Shown here: positions 17,475 through 24,678 of the stretch, piece after piece | Position numbering within the stretch: position 1 is the first letter of the stretch | Layout: every line of letters begins with the position of its first letter | IMG/VR virus record: IMGVR_UViG_3300035670_000817 | Span: 1-33,131 of that record | DNA from: a virus | DNA length: 33,131 nucleotides | Direction: 5' to 3' (one strand) | Notes under the pieces: generated by a model | Told to the model about the DNA's origin: nothing | Databases searched by the model: none | What the model saw: the letters and a program-made list of their open reading frames with translations, nothing else | Made by a program: the position numbers and the translations under genes

Positions 17475-18614
17475 CTATGGAGTTTTGGTTACTGAAGATA
17501 AATCAAATTTAGTTTTAGTTAAACTATCTTGGCCAAACGAATTAGTTTGTTTCAGGATATTGTCGATAGCTAATTCGCCGTTTTGTAAGTCTTGTGATGT
17601 TGGTGAAAAAATTGTTTTACCCATATCTCCTAGAGCGTTACCGGCATTACTAAAAGTATTTAATGTTCCATTAGCGACTTCTGTGGCTGCATTTCTAACA
17701 TCTTTTGCGGCAGTTATCAATTCATTTAATGCAGACTCTCCAGAACCTGATGACAATTCATTTCCGAGAGAAGAAAATTGAGATTTGAGTGAGTCTGTTA
17801 GTCCGTTAACTAACAATCCAACCGCAGAAGAAATAGAACCTAAAAACTCTCTCAAACATTCTCGCAAAAATGCCAGTAATTTTGCAGCTAAACTTAGAAT
17901 GTATGCAAGAATTTGCGCCAATAACAATAATGCTTGCCGTATTTTCTCTATTACTTCATTTATTTTTTGTAGAACTTTTAGAACTTTTCGTATTTCTCTA
18001 GCCAACCACTTTAAAAAATTATAGAGCCAAGAAACTTCGCCACTAGGCTCGAGGCCAAGTTTTGACAATAAAGCTCTTATTGCATTTCTGATTAAAGTGA
18101 GTCCTTCATTAAATTTAATTACTACTTGTCCAACAATCAGTTCAAGTTCTGGATATATGTTGCACACATGGCTTCTTTTTTGGTTTGAAGAATCGACTTG
18201 TGTGCCTTCCATCACACCTCTAGACATTCTTGGTGTTATTGGTTCTCCCACGGGACGAAAAACTATGCCATCCGGTAATCTAGGACCATTCTCTTCGATA
18301 ATGATTTGTGAAGTGATGCCACCATAAGTTCCATCAATGATGGGCATTTGTTTATTTTCACCATCAAGAAAATAACCAGTTACCCACTCACCCAAGACTG
18401 GTACCGAAGTTGTTCTTGACTGATTAGGTGAAACTTTTACTTGAGCTACAGGAAGTTTATCGGTAGGTACCAGAGTCGTGTCGGGTTGACCGTTTGGTAA
18501 CCAAGGATGTACTCTTGGATTGAAAATCCGAACACGAACACCGCCAGTTTTAAATGGATCGTTCCTGTCCTCGACAATTCCATCCCAACGAATCATTTTA
18601 ATGTTGTCTGACAT
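17475..18614 (-). CDS. 5: gp5-like hub OB-fold protein without lysozyme domain
   Basis: A 379-residue protein. Residues about 1-105 match the gp5/VgrG OB-fold: WDGIVEDRNDPFKTGGVRVR, then HPWLP, LPVAQVKVSPNQSR, PVLGEWVTGYFLDGEN and PIIDGTYGGI. T4 gp5 would continue into a lysozyme domain, but here residues about 155-300 are long leucine/isoleucine-rich helices (VSWLYNFLKWLAREIRKVLK, QALLLLAQILAYILSLAAKL) with no lysozyme catalytic motif. The end is Ser/Asn-rich. It follows gp27 by 2 bases, the expected hub partner. The helical segment could be a trimerisation domain or a membrane-active segment; this is inference. Confidence 0.75.
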   Translation of the reverse strand: MSDNIKMIRWDGIVEDRNDPFKTGGVRVRIFNPRVHPWLPNGQPDTTLVPTDKLPVAQVKVSPNQSRTTSVPVLGEWVTGYFLDGENKQMPIIDGTYGGITSQIIIEENGPRLPDGIVFRPVGEPITPRMSRGVMEGTQVDSSNQKRSHVCNIYPELELIVGQVVIKFNEGLTLIRNAIRALLSKLGLEPSGEVSWLYNFLKWLAREIRKVLKVLQKINEVIEKIRQALLLLAQILAYILSLAAKLLAFLRECLREFLGSISSAVGLLVNGLTDSLKSQFSSLGNELSSGSGESALNELITAAKDVRNAATEVANGTLNTFSNAGNALGDMGKTIFSPTSQDLQNGELAIDNILKQTNSFGQDSLTKTKFDLSSVTKTP

Positions 18615-18616
18615 TA

Positions 18617-19933
18617 TTACATTTCTCTATTTGTAGAATCTGTAGCGATTTCAATAACAGTTTCATGCTTTTCGTATCTGATGATGTGTCTAGCTCCAAG
18701 TATTATGTATTTGCCTCGCATCGTATCATCAAATCTTTCGGTCTCACCTTCATCAAACGAAGCATATTTTGGAAATTCTAATTGAACTACGGTTCCAGAA
18801 AACAACCCAAAGTTACCTGCCATAACAAGACGAAGCCTCTTCTGCATTAAATTTTGTAGTATTGCCTTTCTTTGAAGAACATATTCATGCGTGTTGTCAA
18901 TGAAATTAGAAGCAGTAGGGTAGTTATCTTTTATGTATTCCGATGCAGGATTGGTTTCCATTCTAGGCAATTGAAATGGGTAAGTAATTACTCTCGAATC
19001 AAACATTCTTTCTGTTGAAACTGCTCTAGAATCATTTGCTAAATTGGGATATCTATTCGCATATTGAGATTTGAAAATGTCATCATGCGAATACTGATTT
19101 ATCTTGATAGTTCTCGTCAATGGGTCAAAACCAAAAAAAGTTCCTGAGTAAACACCAGAAAAGACATTCTCAGAGGTGTTTGTTTGGGAAAGTATTTTCA
19201 TATCACGAACACCAAACAAATCGTATTTGTCGCCCTGATTCAGATTTTTAGGATTAAAATTTAACTGATATCTTGACGGTAACTGAAAGTACCAAGAAAG
19301 TGAGTTAAAATTATAACCAAATTGAGTTTCGAAAAATAAGTAGTCGGGTTTGTTGTTGACACCTGTTGCTCTTTTGGCGAGCCAGTCTATCGCAGAGAAA
19401 GGAGACAAATTGGGAACAATAATCTCGAAAATTCCTAAAGACGGTAAGAAATTCTGTATGCCCGACAAACCATTTCCTGGAGAAGAATCGGGCACTCGCA
19501 AATAGTCGGTCAATATACTTTTTGCTATATTTGTATATGATCCATTATAAAATTGATTTACTTTAATTTGTTGTGACAACAAAAATTCAGGAGAGAAAAA
19601 ATGTAAAACATAAGATTCTGATGTTAAACTTTCTTTTCTTCGATTTGTTATTTTGTATATCCTGAATACTTTTTGAAAGAAGAAACTCTCTTCATCGACA
19701 GATTCTCCTTTGTCAATCGTAATCTTTAAATACTCATCACCGTTCAATTTCAAAACGTTTATCAAATTCTGTGCATCTTTTATTAGAATATTGCCAGACA
19801 TGCAGGGAGTGAAAACGTTATCGAAAATATTCAGTTCATCGAAAATTTGAGTCACATCAAAGGCTTCATTAAAACTGGTTATGAGTTTTAATTCTACGAT
19901 TCTAAATTGTGTAGTTTCTTGGAGCGATGACAT
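18617..19933 (-). CDS. 27: Baseplate hub protein gp27
   Basis: A 438-residue protein (T4 gp27 is 391). It has the hub-family order: an N-terminal beta domain (RIVELKLITSFNEAFDVTQI, NVFTPCMSGNILIKDAQNLI), a middle with FFQKVFRIYKITNRR and SESYVLHFFSPEFLLSQ, and the conserved PFSAIDWLAKRATG followed by YLFFETQFGYNFNSL. The C-terminus has GKYIILGARHIIRYEK, a typical end of hub proteins that host the OB-fold partner. Its start overlaps the gp53 stop (TAATG), suggesting coupled translation. The trimer should form the cup that holds the gp5-like spike. Confidence 0.88.
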   Translation of the reverse strand: MSSLQETTQFRIVELKLITSFNEAFDVTQIFDELNIFDNVFTPCMSGNILIKDAQNLINVLKLNGDEYLKITIDKGESVDEESFFFQKVFRIYKITNRRKESLTSESYVLHFFSPEFLLSQQIKVNQFYNGSYTNIAKSILTDYLRVPDSSPGNGLSGIQNFLPSLGIFEIIVPNLSPFSAIDWLAKRATGVNNKPDYLFFETQFGYNFNSLSWYFQLPSRYQLNFNPKNLNQGDKYDLFGVRDMKILSQTNTSENVFSGVYSGTFFGFDPLTRTIKINQYSHDDIFKSQYANRYPNLANDSRAVSTERMFDSRVITYPFQLPRMETNPASEYIKDNYPTASNFIDNTHEYVLQRKAILQNLMQKRLRLVMAGNFGLFSGTVVQLEFPKYASFDEGETERFDDTMRGKYIILGARHIIRYEKHETVIEIATDSTNREM

Positions 19934-20583
19934 TATTCAGAAAAAACTCGTTTAAGTTCATTTTCTAATGGATTTACAAATTCTCTTTTGAGAACAATTA
20001 TGTTCCTCTTGTTTTCGTTCTCTCTAACTTCATAGTCAAAATACGATATCGTTTTTTTATCGAAAGAGACCGTAAGATTAGTGCCATCATCTAATACGAA
20101 ATTTGAAGAAGAACCAGGTTTCATGTAATCATTATTTGCATATGTGATACTATCGACCTCCAGCTCTTTTTCAACCTCATTAAAAGAAGTAGTTTCATTA
20201 ATTATTAAATAATACGATTGTATGTTTGTTTTTGCCCAATTTATACCAGAACCCACAGAAGTGAATCCAGAATTTGCTCGGTATTTTTCATCGATATATT
20301 TCATCAATGTTTGTTCTTGAAGTGGCCAATCAAACTGTGGGTCTACGATATCATTCATCATTAAAATCATCCAATGACGTTCAGAAGAACCATAAATCTT
20401 TGATGCAATCGTTTCTGGAGTTTCGCCATCTGCAATATTATATTCGTAGTAAACTGACGAATTATTTTTTAAATCTTCTTCTATAGTAAATCTTGAAATA
20501 ATATTTGTGACAATATCAAGACCACTACCATTTGGTCCAAATGAGTAATATGTTTTAGGAAATTTTGAAAAATATACGGGCAT
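19933..20583 (-). CDS. 53: Baseplate wedge protein gp53
   Basis: A 216-residue protein (T4 gp53 is 196). The middle, YNIADGETPETIASKIYGSS followed by RHWMILMMNDIVDPQFDWPL, is the conserved gp53 core with a LysM-like fold; T4 has the equivalent PEELANAIYG and YWVLLMCNDNYDP. The start MPVYFSKFPKTYY is also typical of marine T4-like gp53. It starts in a TAATG overlap with gp48 and ends in a TAATG overlap with gp27. gp53 clamps neighbouring wedges together during baseplate assembly. Confidence 0.88.
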   Translation of the reverse strand: MPVYFSKFPKTYYSFGPNGSGLDIVTNIISRFTIEEDLKNNSSVYYEYNIADGETPETIASKIYGSSERHWMILMMNDIVDPQFDWPLQEQTLMKYIDEKYRANSGFTSVGSGINWAKTNIQSYYLIINETTSFNEVEKELEVDSITYANNDYMKPGSSSNFVLDDGTNLTVSFDKKTISYFDYEVRENENKRNIIVLKREFVNPLENELKRVFSE

Positions 20584-21899
20584 TATCTACCATCCCAAGT
20601 TGTTGTAACACCAGTCACCTCTCCGCCAATTATTGCGCCAGAGGCACCGCCCTGCGTTTCTCTATTAACCGTTACCGTTGGTTGACTTTGTGAAAATGTA
20701 GGTACATTTGATTGTGATAGGTTGTCGCCTTCACCAACAGAAGGTGACGCATAATATTCTTTTGTGAGGTACAAGGTTTCTTTGAATTGCAATGAAACTC
20801 GAACTGCAACAGGAGTACCTGTTCCTCCTCTCGAAGGACTATTTTCGCCGGGAACTTCATAAGCCGCAAATCCATTTGGTGCGTAATCAACATCTATCGA
20901 TTCAAGAACACAAGTTGATATCTTCGGAATGTTTGGATTTTCTCTGCCATTATAAAAAAACTTGATATCAAATTCTGAGGGCGGCACCATGAAGTATCCA
21001 TTTCCCTCTGGTGCAATTTCTGGTGCTTGATGAAACTTTAATGTATTAATTATATTCTGCACTTCCAACGCTTCTTGACCACTTCTTGGATAGAATGCAA
21101 AATCAAAACGGAAGGTTCTAAGTTGTGGAGAACTATAAATCACATCTAAGAGTGGATTTGAAACCGTTCCAAATAACGCCGAAGTTCCAGCATTACCTAA
21201 GAAATAATTTGCTAAAAATGGTCCCAAGTTATTTACAAACTCGGTCCTAGGAATACCAGCTCCGTATTTTTTAACCATATCTGCCATAGAAACGCCGGCA
21301 AAAAGTCCGGTGACCAAAGTGTTTCCACTAAAAGACAGGTCTTGATAAGATTGATTTTGTGTAAAATTTAAAGTGTCAGGCATGTAGAGAGCAATAGCTC
21401 TTGAAGTTCTTCTGAGTTTTCTTGTAAATTCAATACCAAAATTTTCGTTAGATATGTCAGACAAATTTAAGTTCGGGTCATTGAAAGTGTCTCTTATGCT
21501 TTGAGAGATACTTTGTCCCAAGGACTCAATTCTACCTCCAATTGAACCATTTTGCGTGCTATTTGTGAAAATTTCTCTGGCAGCATTTCTAACATTGTTT
21601 CCTATTTCTGAAAGTAACCTATCAGCAGTTCTTGCCACAGAACTTACGCCACTACCTAAAGTTGGAGTTCCAGACTCCGTTCTATTTTTATAAATTGTTG
21701 GAATGTCGGGACCTGGTGAACTTCTATATTTCGTCCTCACCTGTTCATTCACATATATCACCATGTAATGTCCCTTATCTGTGGAACCAACATCAATTGG
21801 ATACCTAAGGAAATTATAACCGGACTCAAATCTAGAAACTCCGTCGAATCGACGGTTATCTGAATTGAAAGATATGTCTGCGATAGAAAATAGGGGCAT
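20583..21899 (-). CDS. 48: Baseplate tail tube cap gp48
   Basis: A 438-residue protein (T4 gp48 is 364). The N-terminus, RFDGVSRFESGYNFLRYPID followed by GHYMVIYVNEQ, is characteristic of gp48, and the C-terminal half contains RTFRFDFAFYPRSGQEALEV, QNIINTLKFHQAPE, FMVPPSEFDIKFFYNG, NIPKISTCVLESIDVDYAPN and VRVSLQFKET, a tube-like fold shared with gp19/gp54. The tail end (after about residue 385) is a Ser/Gln-rich extension. It heads the long minus-strand baseplate operon. A late-promoter-like element and an AGGA site 8 bases before ATG precede it. Confidence 0.85.
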   Translation of the reverse strand: MPLFSIADISFNSDNRRFDGVSRFESGYNFLRYPIDVGSTDKGHYMVIYVNEQVRTKYRSSPGPDIPTIYKNRTESGTPTLGSGVSSVARTADRLLSEIGNNVRNAAREIFTNSTQNGSIGGRIESLGQSISQSIRDTFNDPNLNLSDISNENFGIEFTRKLRRTSRAIALYMPDTLNFTQNQSYQDLSFSGNTLVTGLFAGVSMADMVKKYGAGIPRTEFVNNLGPFLANYFLGNAGTSALFGTVSNPLLDVIYSSPQLRTFRFDFAFYPRSGQEALEVQNIINTLKFHQAPEIAPEGNGYFMVPPSEFDIKFFYNGRENPNIPKISTCVLESIDVDYAPNGFAAYEVPGENSPSRGGTGTPVAVRVSLQFKETLYLTKEYYASPSVGEGDNLSQSNVPTFSQSQPTVTVNRETQGGASGAIIGGEVTGVTTTWDGR

Positions 21900-21923
21900 G
21901 TCGAATCCTAGTTGACTAGATAG

Positions 21924-21931
21924 TATTTATG
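21924..21931 (-). promoter_or_regulatory. 48: T4-like late promoter (CATAAATACTATC) for the baseplate operon
   Basis: The minus strand reads CATAAATA followed by CTATC, a close match to the T4 late -10 TATAAATA and its downstream context. A start about 7 bases downstream would leave an 18-base leader holding the AGGA ribosome site of gp48. It lies in the divergent gap between gp48 and gp4 and overlaps the gp4 start codon on the other strand. The spacing makes this the best late-promoter candidate in the window. Confidence 0.55.
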
Positions 21932-22360
21932 TCTTATAAAGGATGGTTTAAGCCCAAAAACACAAATAAGTACAATGGCGATGCAAACAACATCGTCTAT
22001 CGTTCTTCTTGGGAACTTCGCGTCATGAAGTATCTTGATGAGAATCCAAACGTGATTTGGTGGTGTTCAGAAGAACTCGTAATACCGTATTACGATCCAA
22101 TCCAAAACAAAAAACGCAGATATTTTCCTGATTTTGTTGTAAAGACAAAACGCAAAGACGGTACTGTAATGACCTACGTTCTCGAAGTCAAACCCGAGAA
22201 GCAGACTAAACAACCACAACAAAAGAGAAAAACACAGAAGTTCATCAATGAATCTGTGACGTACATTATTAACCAATCTAAATGGAAAGCTGCGACTGAA
22301 TTTTGCAAAGACCACGGCTGGGAATTCAAAGTCATCACGGAGAAAGACCTCGGCATTTGA
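21929..22360 (+). CDS. 4: Head completion nuclease-like protein gp4
   Basis: A 143-residue protein matching T4 gp4 (head completion). Conserved blocks are YKGWFKPKNTNKYNGDANNI, VYRSSWELRVMKYLDENPNV, WWCSEELVIPYYDP and RRYFPDFVV, followed by a lysine-rich segment (LEVKPEKQTKQPQQKRK). The pattern E(42)...D of FPDF...LEVK is that of a PD-(D/E)XK-type nuclease fold, as described for this family. It is the first gene of the plus-strand operon, divergent from gp48. It has no Shine-Dalgarno; the ATG is nearly at the divergent late-promoter motif. Confidence 0.9.
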   Translation: MSYKGWFKPKNTNKYNGDANNIVYRSSWELRVMKYLDENPNVIWWCSEELVIPYYDPIQNKKRRYFPDFVVKTKRKDGTVMTYVLEVKPEKQTKQPQQKRKTQKFINESVTYIINQSKWKAATEFCKDHGWEFKVITEKDLGI

Positions 22361-22368
22361 TATAAATA
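22361..22368 (+). promoter_or_regulatory. Exact TATAAATA late-promoter consensus
   Basis: An exact TATAAATA lies directly after the gp4 stop codon and 4 bases before the next ATG at 22373. It fits the T4 late -10 sequence, but a transcript starting 6-7 bases downstream would begin at or inside the start codon, so it may drive the genes from 22958 onward or give a leaderless message. Confidence 0.35.
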
Positions 22369-22372
22369 GTCA

Positions 22373-22957
22373 ATGGCGACTAAAAGACTAATCGATAGAA
22401 TCAAAACATCACTCGCAAAAGAAGGTCTGACAATCAGAACCAATGCTGCGAGGGATTGGCTTCGAGCAAAAGTTAAAAATCTCAGGCCTTCAAGAAACGA
22501 ACTTCTATCGGACAGACAGAGATTGAAAAGTAAAACCATCATTGGAAAAATGTACTTTTACTTTTACAATCCAAAGACTGCCGATAAACTACCTTACTAT
22601 GATACTTTTCCTTTGGTTATTCCCATCGAAATGTATCCAGATGGATTTTTGGGTTTGAATCTGCATTATCTGCATCCAAAGTATCGACTCATTCTTCTGG
22701 ACAAATTAAGCGATACACTCACAAATAGTCGTTATGATGAAAAAACAAGATTTAGAATCAACTATGATTCTTTGAAGGCAATGTCATCTGTATATGAAGC
22801 ACAACCATGCATCAAGCGTTATCTGTTCAATCACATTGAGTCTAGATTTTTGGAGATTGATGCGAACGAATGGGATATCGCGGCACTTTTACCAGTAGAA
22901 CAATTTGTTAAAAAATCTCAAGTCCAAGTTTGGGCTGATTCCAAAAAGAGTTTCTAA
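22373..22957 (+). CDS. Conserved T4-like late protein of uncertain role
   Basis: A 194-residue protein with a basic N-terminus (MATKRLIDRIKTSLAKEG) and a strongly conserved-looking core: GKMYFYFYNPKTADKLPYYD, FPLVIPIEMYPDGFLGLNLH and YLHPKYRLILLDKLSD, then FLEIDANEWDIAALLPVEQF at the C-terminus. I recall such proteins beside head-completion and tail genes of marine T4-like phages, but I am not sure of the T4 counterpart. A gp2-like DNA-end protector is one possibility from the T4 order 2-4-53, and it is not gp53 because a clear gp53 is at 19933-20583. It has no Shine-Dalgarno; TATAAATA precedes the ATG. The next gene begins right at its stop (TAAATG). Confidence 0.55.
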   Translation: MATKRLIDRIKTSLAKEGLTIRTNAARDWLRAKVKNLRPSRNELLSDRQRLKSKTIIGKMYFYFYNPKTADKLPYYDTFPLVIPIEMYPDGFLGLNLHYLHPKYRLILLDKLSDTLTNSRYDEKTRFRINYDSLKAMSSVYEAQPCIKRYLFNHIESRFLEIDANEWDIAALLPVEQFVKKSQVQVWADSKKSF

Positions 22958-23734
22958 ATGTCCTTCGCACCACAATTCTTTTTATCAAACATCAGAGCAA
23001 AAGGTGGTTTAGCAAAGCCATCTAGATTCCAGGTTATATTACCTGTACCGACATATGTTAACAGTTTTATCAGTCAGTCATTTTTTGAACAACTTTTAAA
23101 CCTTCCTAACAATTTAGTCTCAGATATTACAAGTTTTTTGCAGGGTGAAAATCCAGATCCACAATCGAATTCGTCAAACCCGTCGATTTCTAGATATTTA
23201 GCGTTACAATGTGAACAAACAGAATTGCCAGGTAAAACTCTACAAACCGCAGACGTTAAGATTTATGGTCCAATCTATAAAGTGCCCTATCAAACTCAGT
23301 ATCAAGATATCACACTTTCATTTCTTTGCACAGCAGATTTCTATGAAAGAAAATTATTTGACAGATGGATAGAATCTATCATGCCCTCGGACACCAACAA
23401 TCTCAGGTTTCCTAAGGGCGAAAACACTCGTTACATGACAAACATCAAAATTATACAATATGACGATTTTATCAAACAAGTTTATGCCGTTGAACTAATT
23501 GATGCCTTTCCTATAGGCATAAGTTCTCAGTCTTTGAGTTGGTCCGAGGACAATTTCCATAGACTAAACGTGCAATTTGCATTCCAAAAATACAGAGTCA
23601 TATACGAAGGACAATACGACTTGGTTCAAGCGGCCATCTCAATATTTGGAAGTAGAGCTGCAAGATGGTTTGATGCGACAACTGGCGGAATTTTGTCGCC
23701 AGTTATTGGAAGCGTTTTTGGTGCGATTACTTAA
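22958..23734 (+). CDS. 54: gp54-like baseplate-tail tube initiator (gp19-fold)
   Basis: A 258-residue protein of the tail-tube fold. The start GGLAKPSRFQVILPVP, the middle CEQTELPGKTLQTADVKIYG and ISSQSLSWSEDNFHRLNVQF near the end follow the gp19/gp54 pattern, including LSFLCTADFYERKLFDRWIE. A tube subunit normally neighbours the sheath gene gp18, but here the gene sits between gp4 and the gp26/tape-measure genes, which favours gp54, the tube initiator above gp48. The C-terminal tail (residues about 228-258) is Gly/Ala-rich and hydrophobic. Alternative: an extra gp19 tube paralogue. Confidence 0.6.
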   Translation: MSFAPQFFLSNIRAKGGLAKPSRFQVILPVPTYVNSFISQSFFEQLLNLPNNLVSDITSFLQGENPDPQSNSSNPSISRYLALQCEQTELPGKTLQTADVKIYGPIYKVPYQTQYQDITLSFLCTADFYERKLFDRWIESIMPSDTNNLRFPKGENTRYMTNIKIIQYDDFIKQVYAVELIDAFPIGISSQSLSWSEDNFHRLNVQFAFQKYRVIYEGQYDLVQAAISIFGSRAARWFDATTGGILSPVIGSVFGAIT

Positions 23735-23753
23735 TACTTAATGGAGAAATTTT

Positions 23754-24494
23754 ATGTTACCCAAAATTGATGTGCCCACCTATGAATTGAAGTTGCCCCT
23801 ACTTAAAAAATCTTATAGATTCAGGCCGTTTTTAGTTAAAGAGGAAAAGATTTTGCTGATGGCTATGGAGTCGGACGATGATAAGGCCATGGTAGATGCA
23901 ATCAAACAAATAATTAACAACTGTTGCATCGAAGATATAGACGTTGAAGAGATGCCGATGAGTGATTTAGAATTTTTCTTTTTAAATCTTCGAGCCAGAT
24001 CCGTTGGAGAAATTGTTGACTTACAATATAAATGTAACAATAAAGTTTTAAACGAAAAAAATGAAGAACAGACCTGTGGAAATGTTGTAAAATTTGATGT
24101 AAACATTTTAGAAATAAATCCACAAATACCTAAAAATCATGACACAAAAATCGAACTTTCGAAGAACTTGGGAATTGCAATGAAATATCCAAGTTTCAAA
24201 ACGATAGAAAGTGCTGAAAATTTAAAAACTGACAATGAAGTTGAAAAACTCATGCATGTCATTTTAGAATGCGTAGATTACATTTATGATTCCGAATCCA
24301 TCTATTATTCGAAAGACGTTGATAGACAGGAATTGATTGATTTTTTTGACGGTCTCACTAGAGAACAATTTGCGAAGATACAAAACTTCTTCGACACTTT
24401 ACCAAAGATTTCGAAGGAATTAGATTTCAATTGCAGTAAGTGTGGTCATCACGAAAAAATAACCGTGGAGGGCCTCCAAAATTTTTTCGTCTAA
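23754..24494 (+). CDS. 26: Baseplate hub assembly protein gp26 (tail assembly chaperone-like)
   Basis: A 246-residue protein of the T4 gp26 family (T4 gp26 is 208). The start PKIDVPTYELKLPLLKKSYR with FRPFLVKEEKILLMAMESDD and the middle SDLEFFFLNLRARSVGEI are typical. Two cysteine pairs are present, YKC...TCG in the middle and NCSKCGHH near the end, suggesting a zinc ribbon. GGAGAA lies about 8 bases before the ATG. The final codons (EGLQNFFV) contain the slippery heptamer A AAT TTT, from which the gp51 frame can be entered by -1 slippage. Gene order gp26-gp51-tape measure resembles lambda G-T-H. Confidence 0.85.
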   Translation: MLPKIDVPTYELKLPLLKKSYRFRPFLVKEEKILLMAMESDDDKAMVDAIKQIINNCCIEDIDVEEMPMSDLEFFFLNLRARSVGEIVDLQYKCNNKVLNEKNEEQTCGNVVKFDVNILEINPQIPKNHDTKIELSKNLGIAMKYPSFKTIESAENLKTDNEVEKLMHVILECVDYIYDSESIYYSKDVDRQELIDFFDGLTREQFAKIQNFFDTLPKISKELDFNCSKCGHHEKITVEGLQNFFV

Positions 24495-24676
24495 CTTTTC
24501 GTCATGATAATCTGAGAAACTACTATGAGACAAATTTTGCACTCATGCAACATCACAAGTATAGTTTAACAGAATTGGATAATTTAATACCTTGGGAAAA
24601 AACGATTTACATAACAAAACTCATACAGTATCTCGAAGAAGAAAACGAGAGGCAAAAAAACAGGAATAAGAGATAG
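24440..24676 (+). CDS. 51: gp51-like C-terminal domain, probably expressed as a gp26-gp51 frameshift fusion
   Basis: This reading frame is -1 relative to gp26 and overlaps its end by 55 bases. The conserved part is NYYETNFALMQHHKYSLTEL followed by DNLIPWEKTIYITKLIQYLE, which I recognise from small genes after gp26 in marine T4-like phages, annotated gp51 hub assembly catalyst; T4 gp51 itself is much longer (249). The only in-frame start before the conserved segment is a GTG at 24440 with no Shine-Dalgarno, and the residues it would encode (MWSSRKNNRGGPPK) look like an antiphase reading of gp26. No start codon lies between the slippery site and an internal ATG at 24545. Expression by -1 frameshifting from gp26 (a 307-residue fusion) therefore explains the arrangement best. 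Confidence 0.7.
   Translation: MWSSRKNNRGGPPKFFRLTFRHDNLRNYYETNFALMQHHKYSLTELDNLIPWEKTIYITKLIQYLEEENERQKNRNKR
24466..24485 (+). promoter_or_regulatory. -1 programmed ribosomal frameshift site A AAT TTT with upstream GGAGGG
   Basis: In the gp26 frame bases 24479-24485 read A AAT TTT, a canonical X XXY YYZ slippery heptamer. Slipping one base back gives AAA TTT and enters the gp51 frame directly (..QNFF then RLTFRH..), 7 bases before the gp26 stop at 24492. A purine-rich GGAGGG (24467-24472) lies 6 bases upstream and could act as a stimulatory Shine-Dalgarno-like element; GGAGG/CCTCC can also pair as a small hairpin. No strong downstream hairpin is apparent by eye. Confidence 0.65.
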
Positions 24677-24678
24677 AA

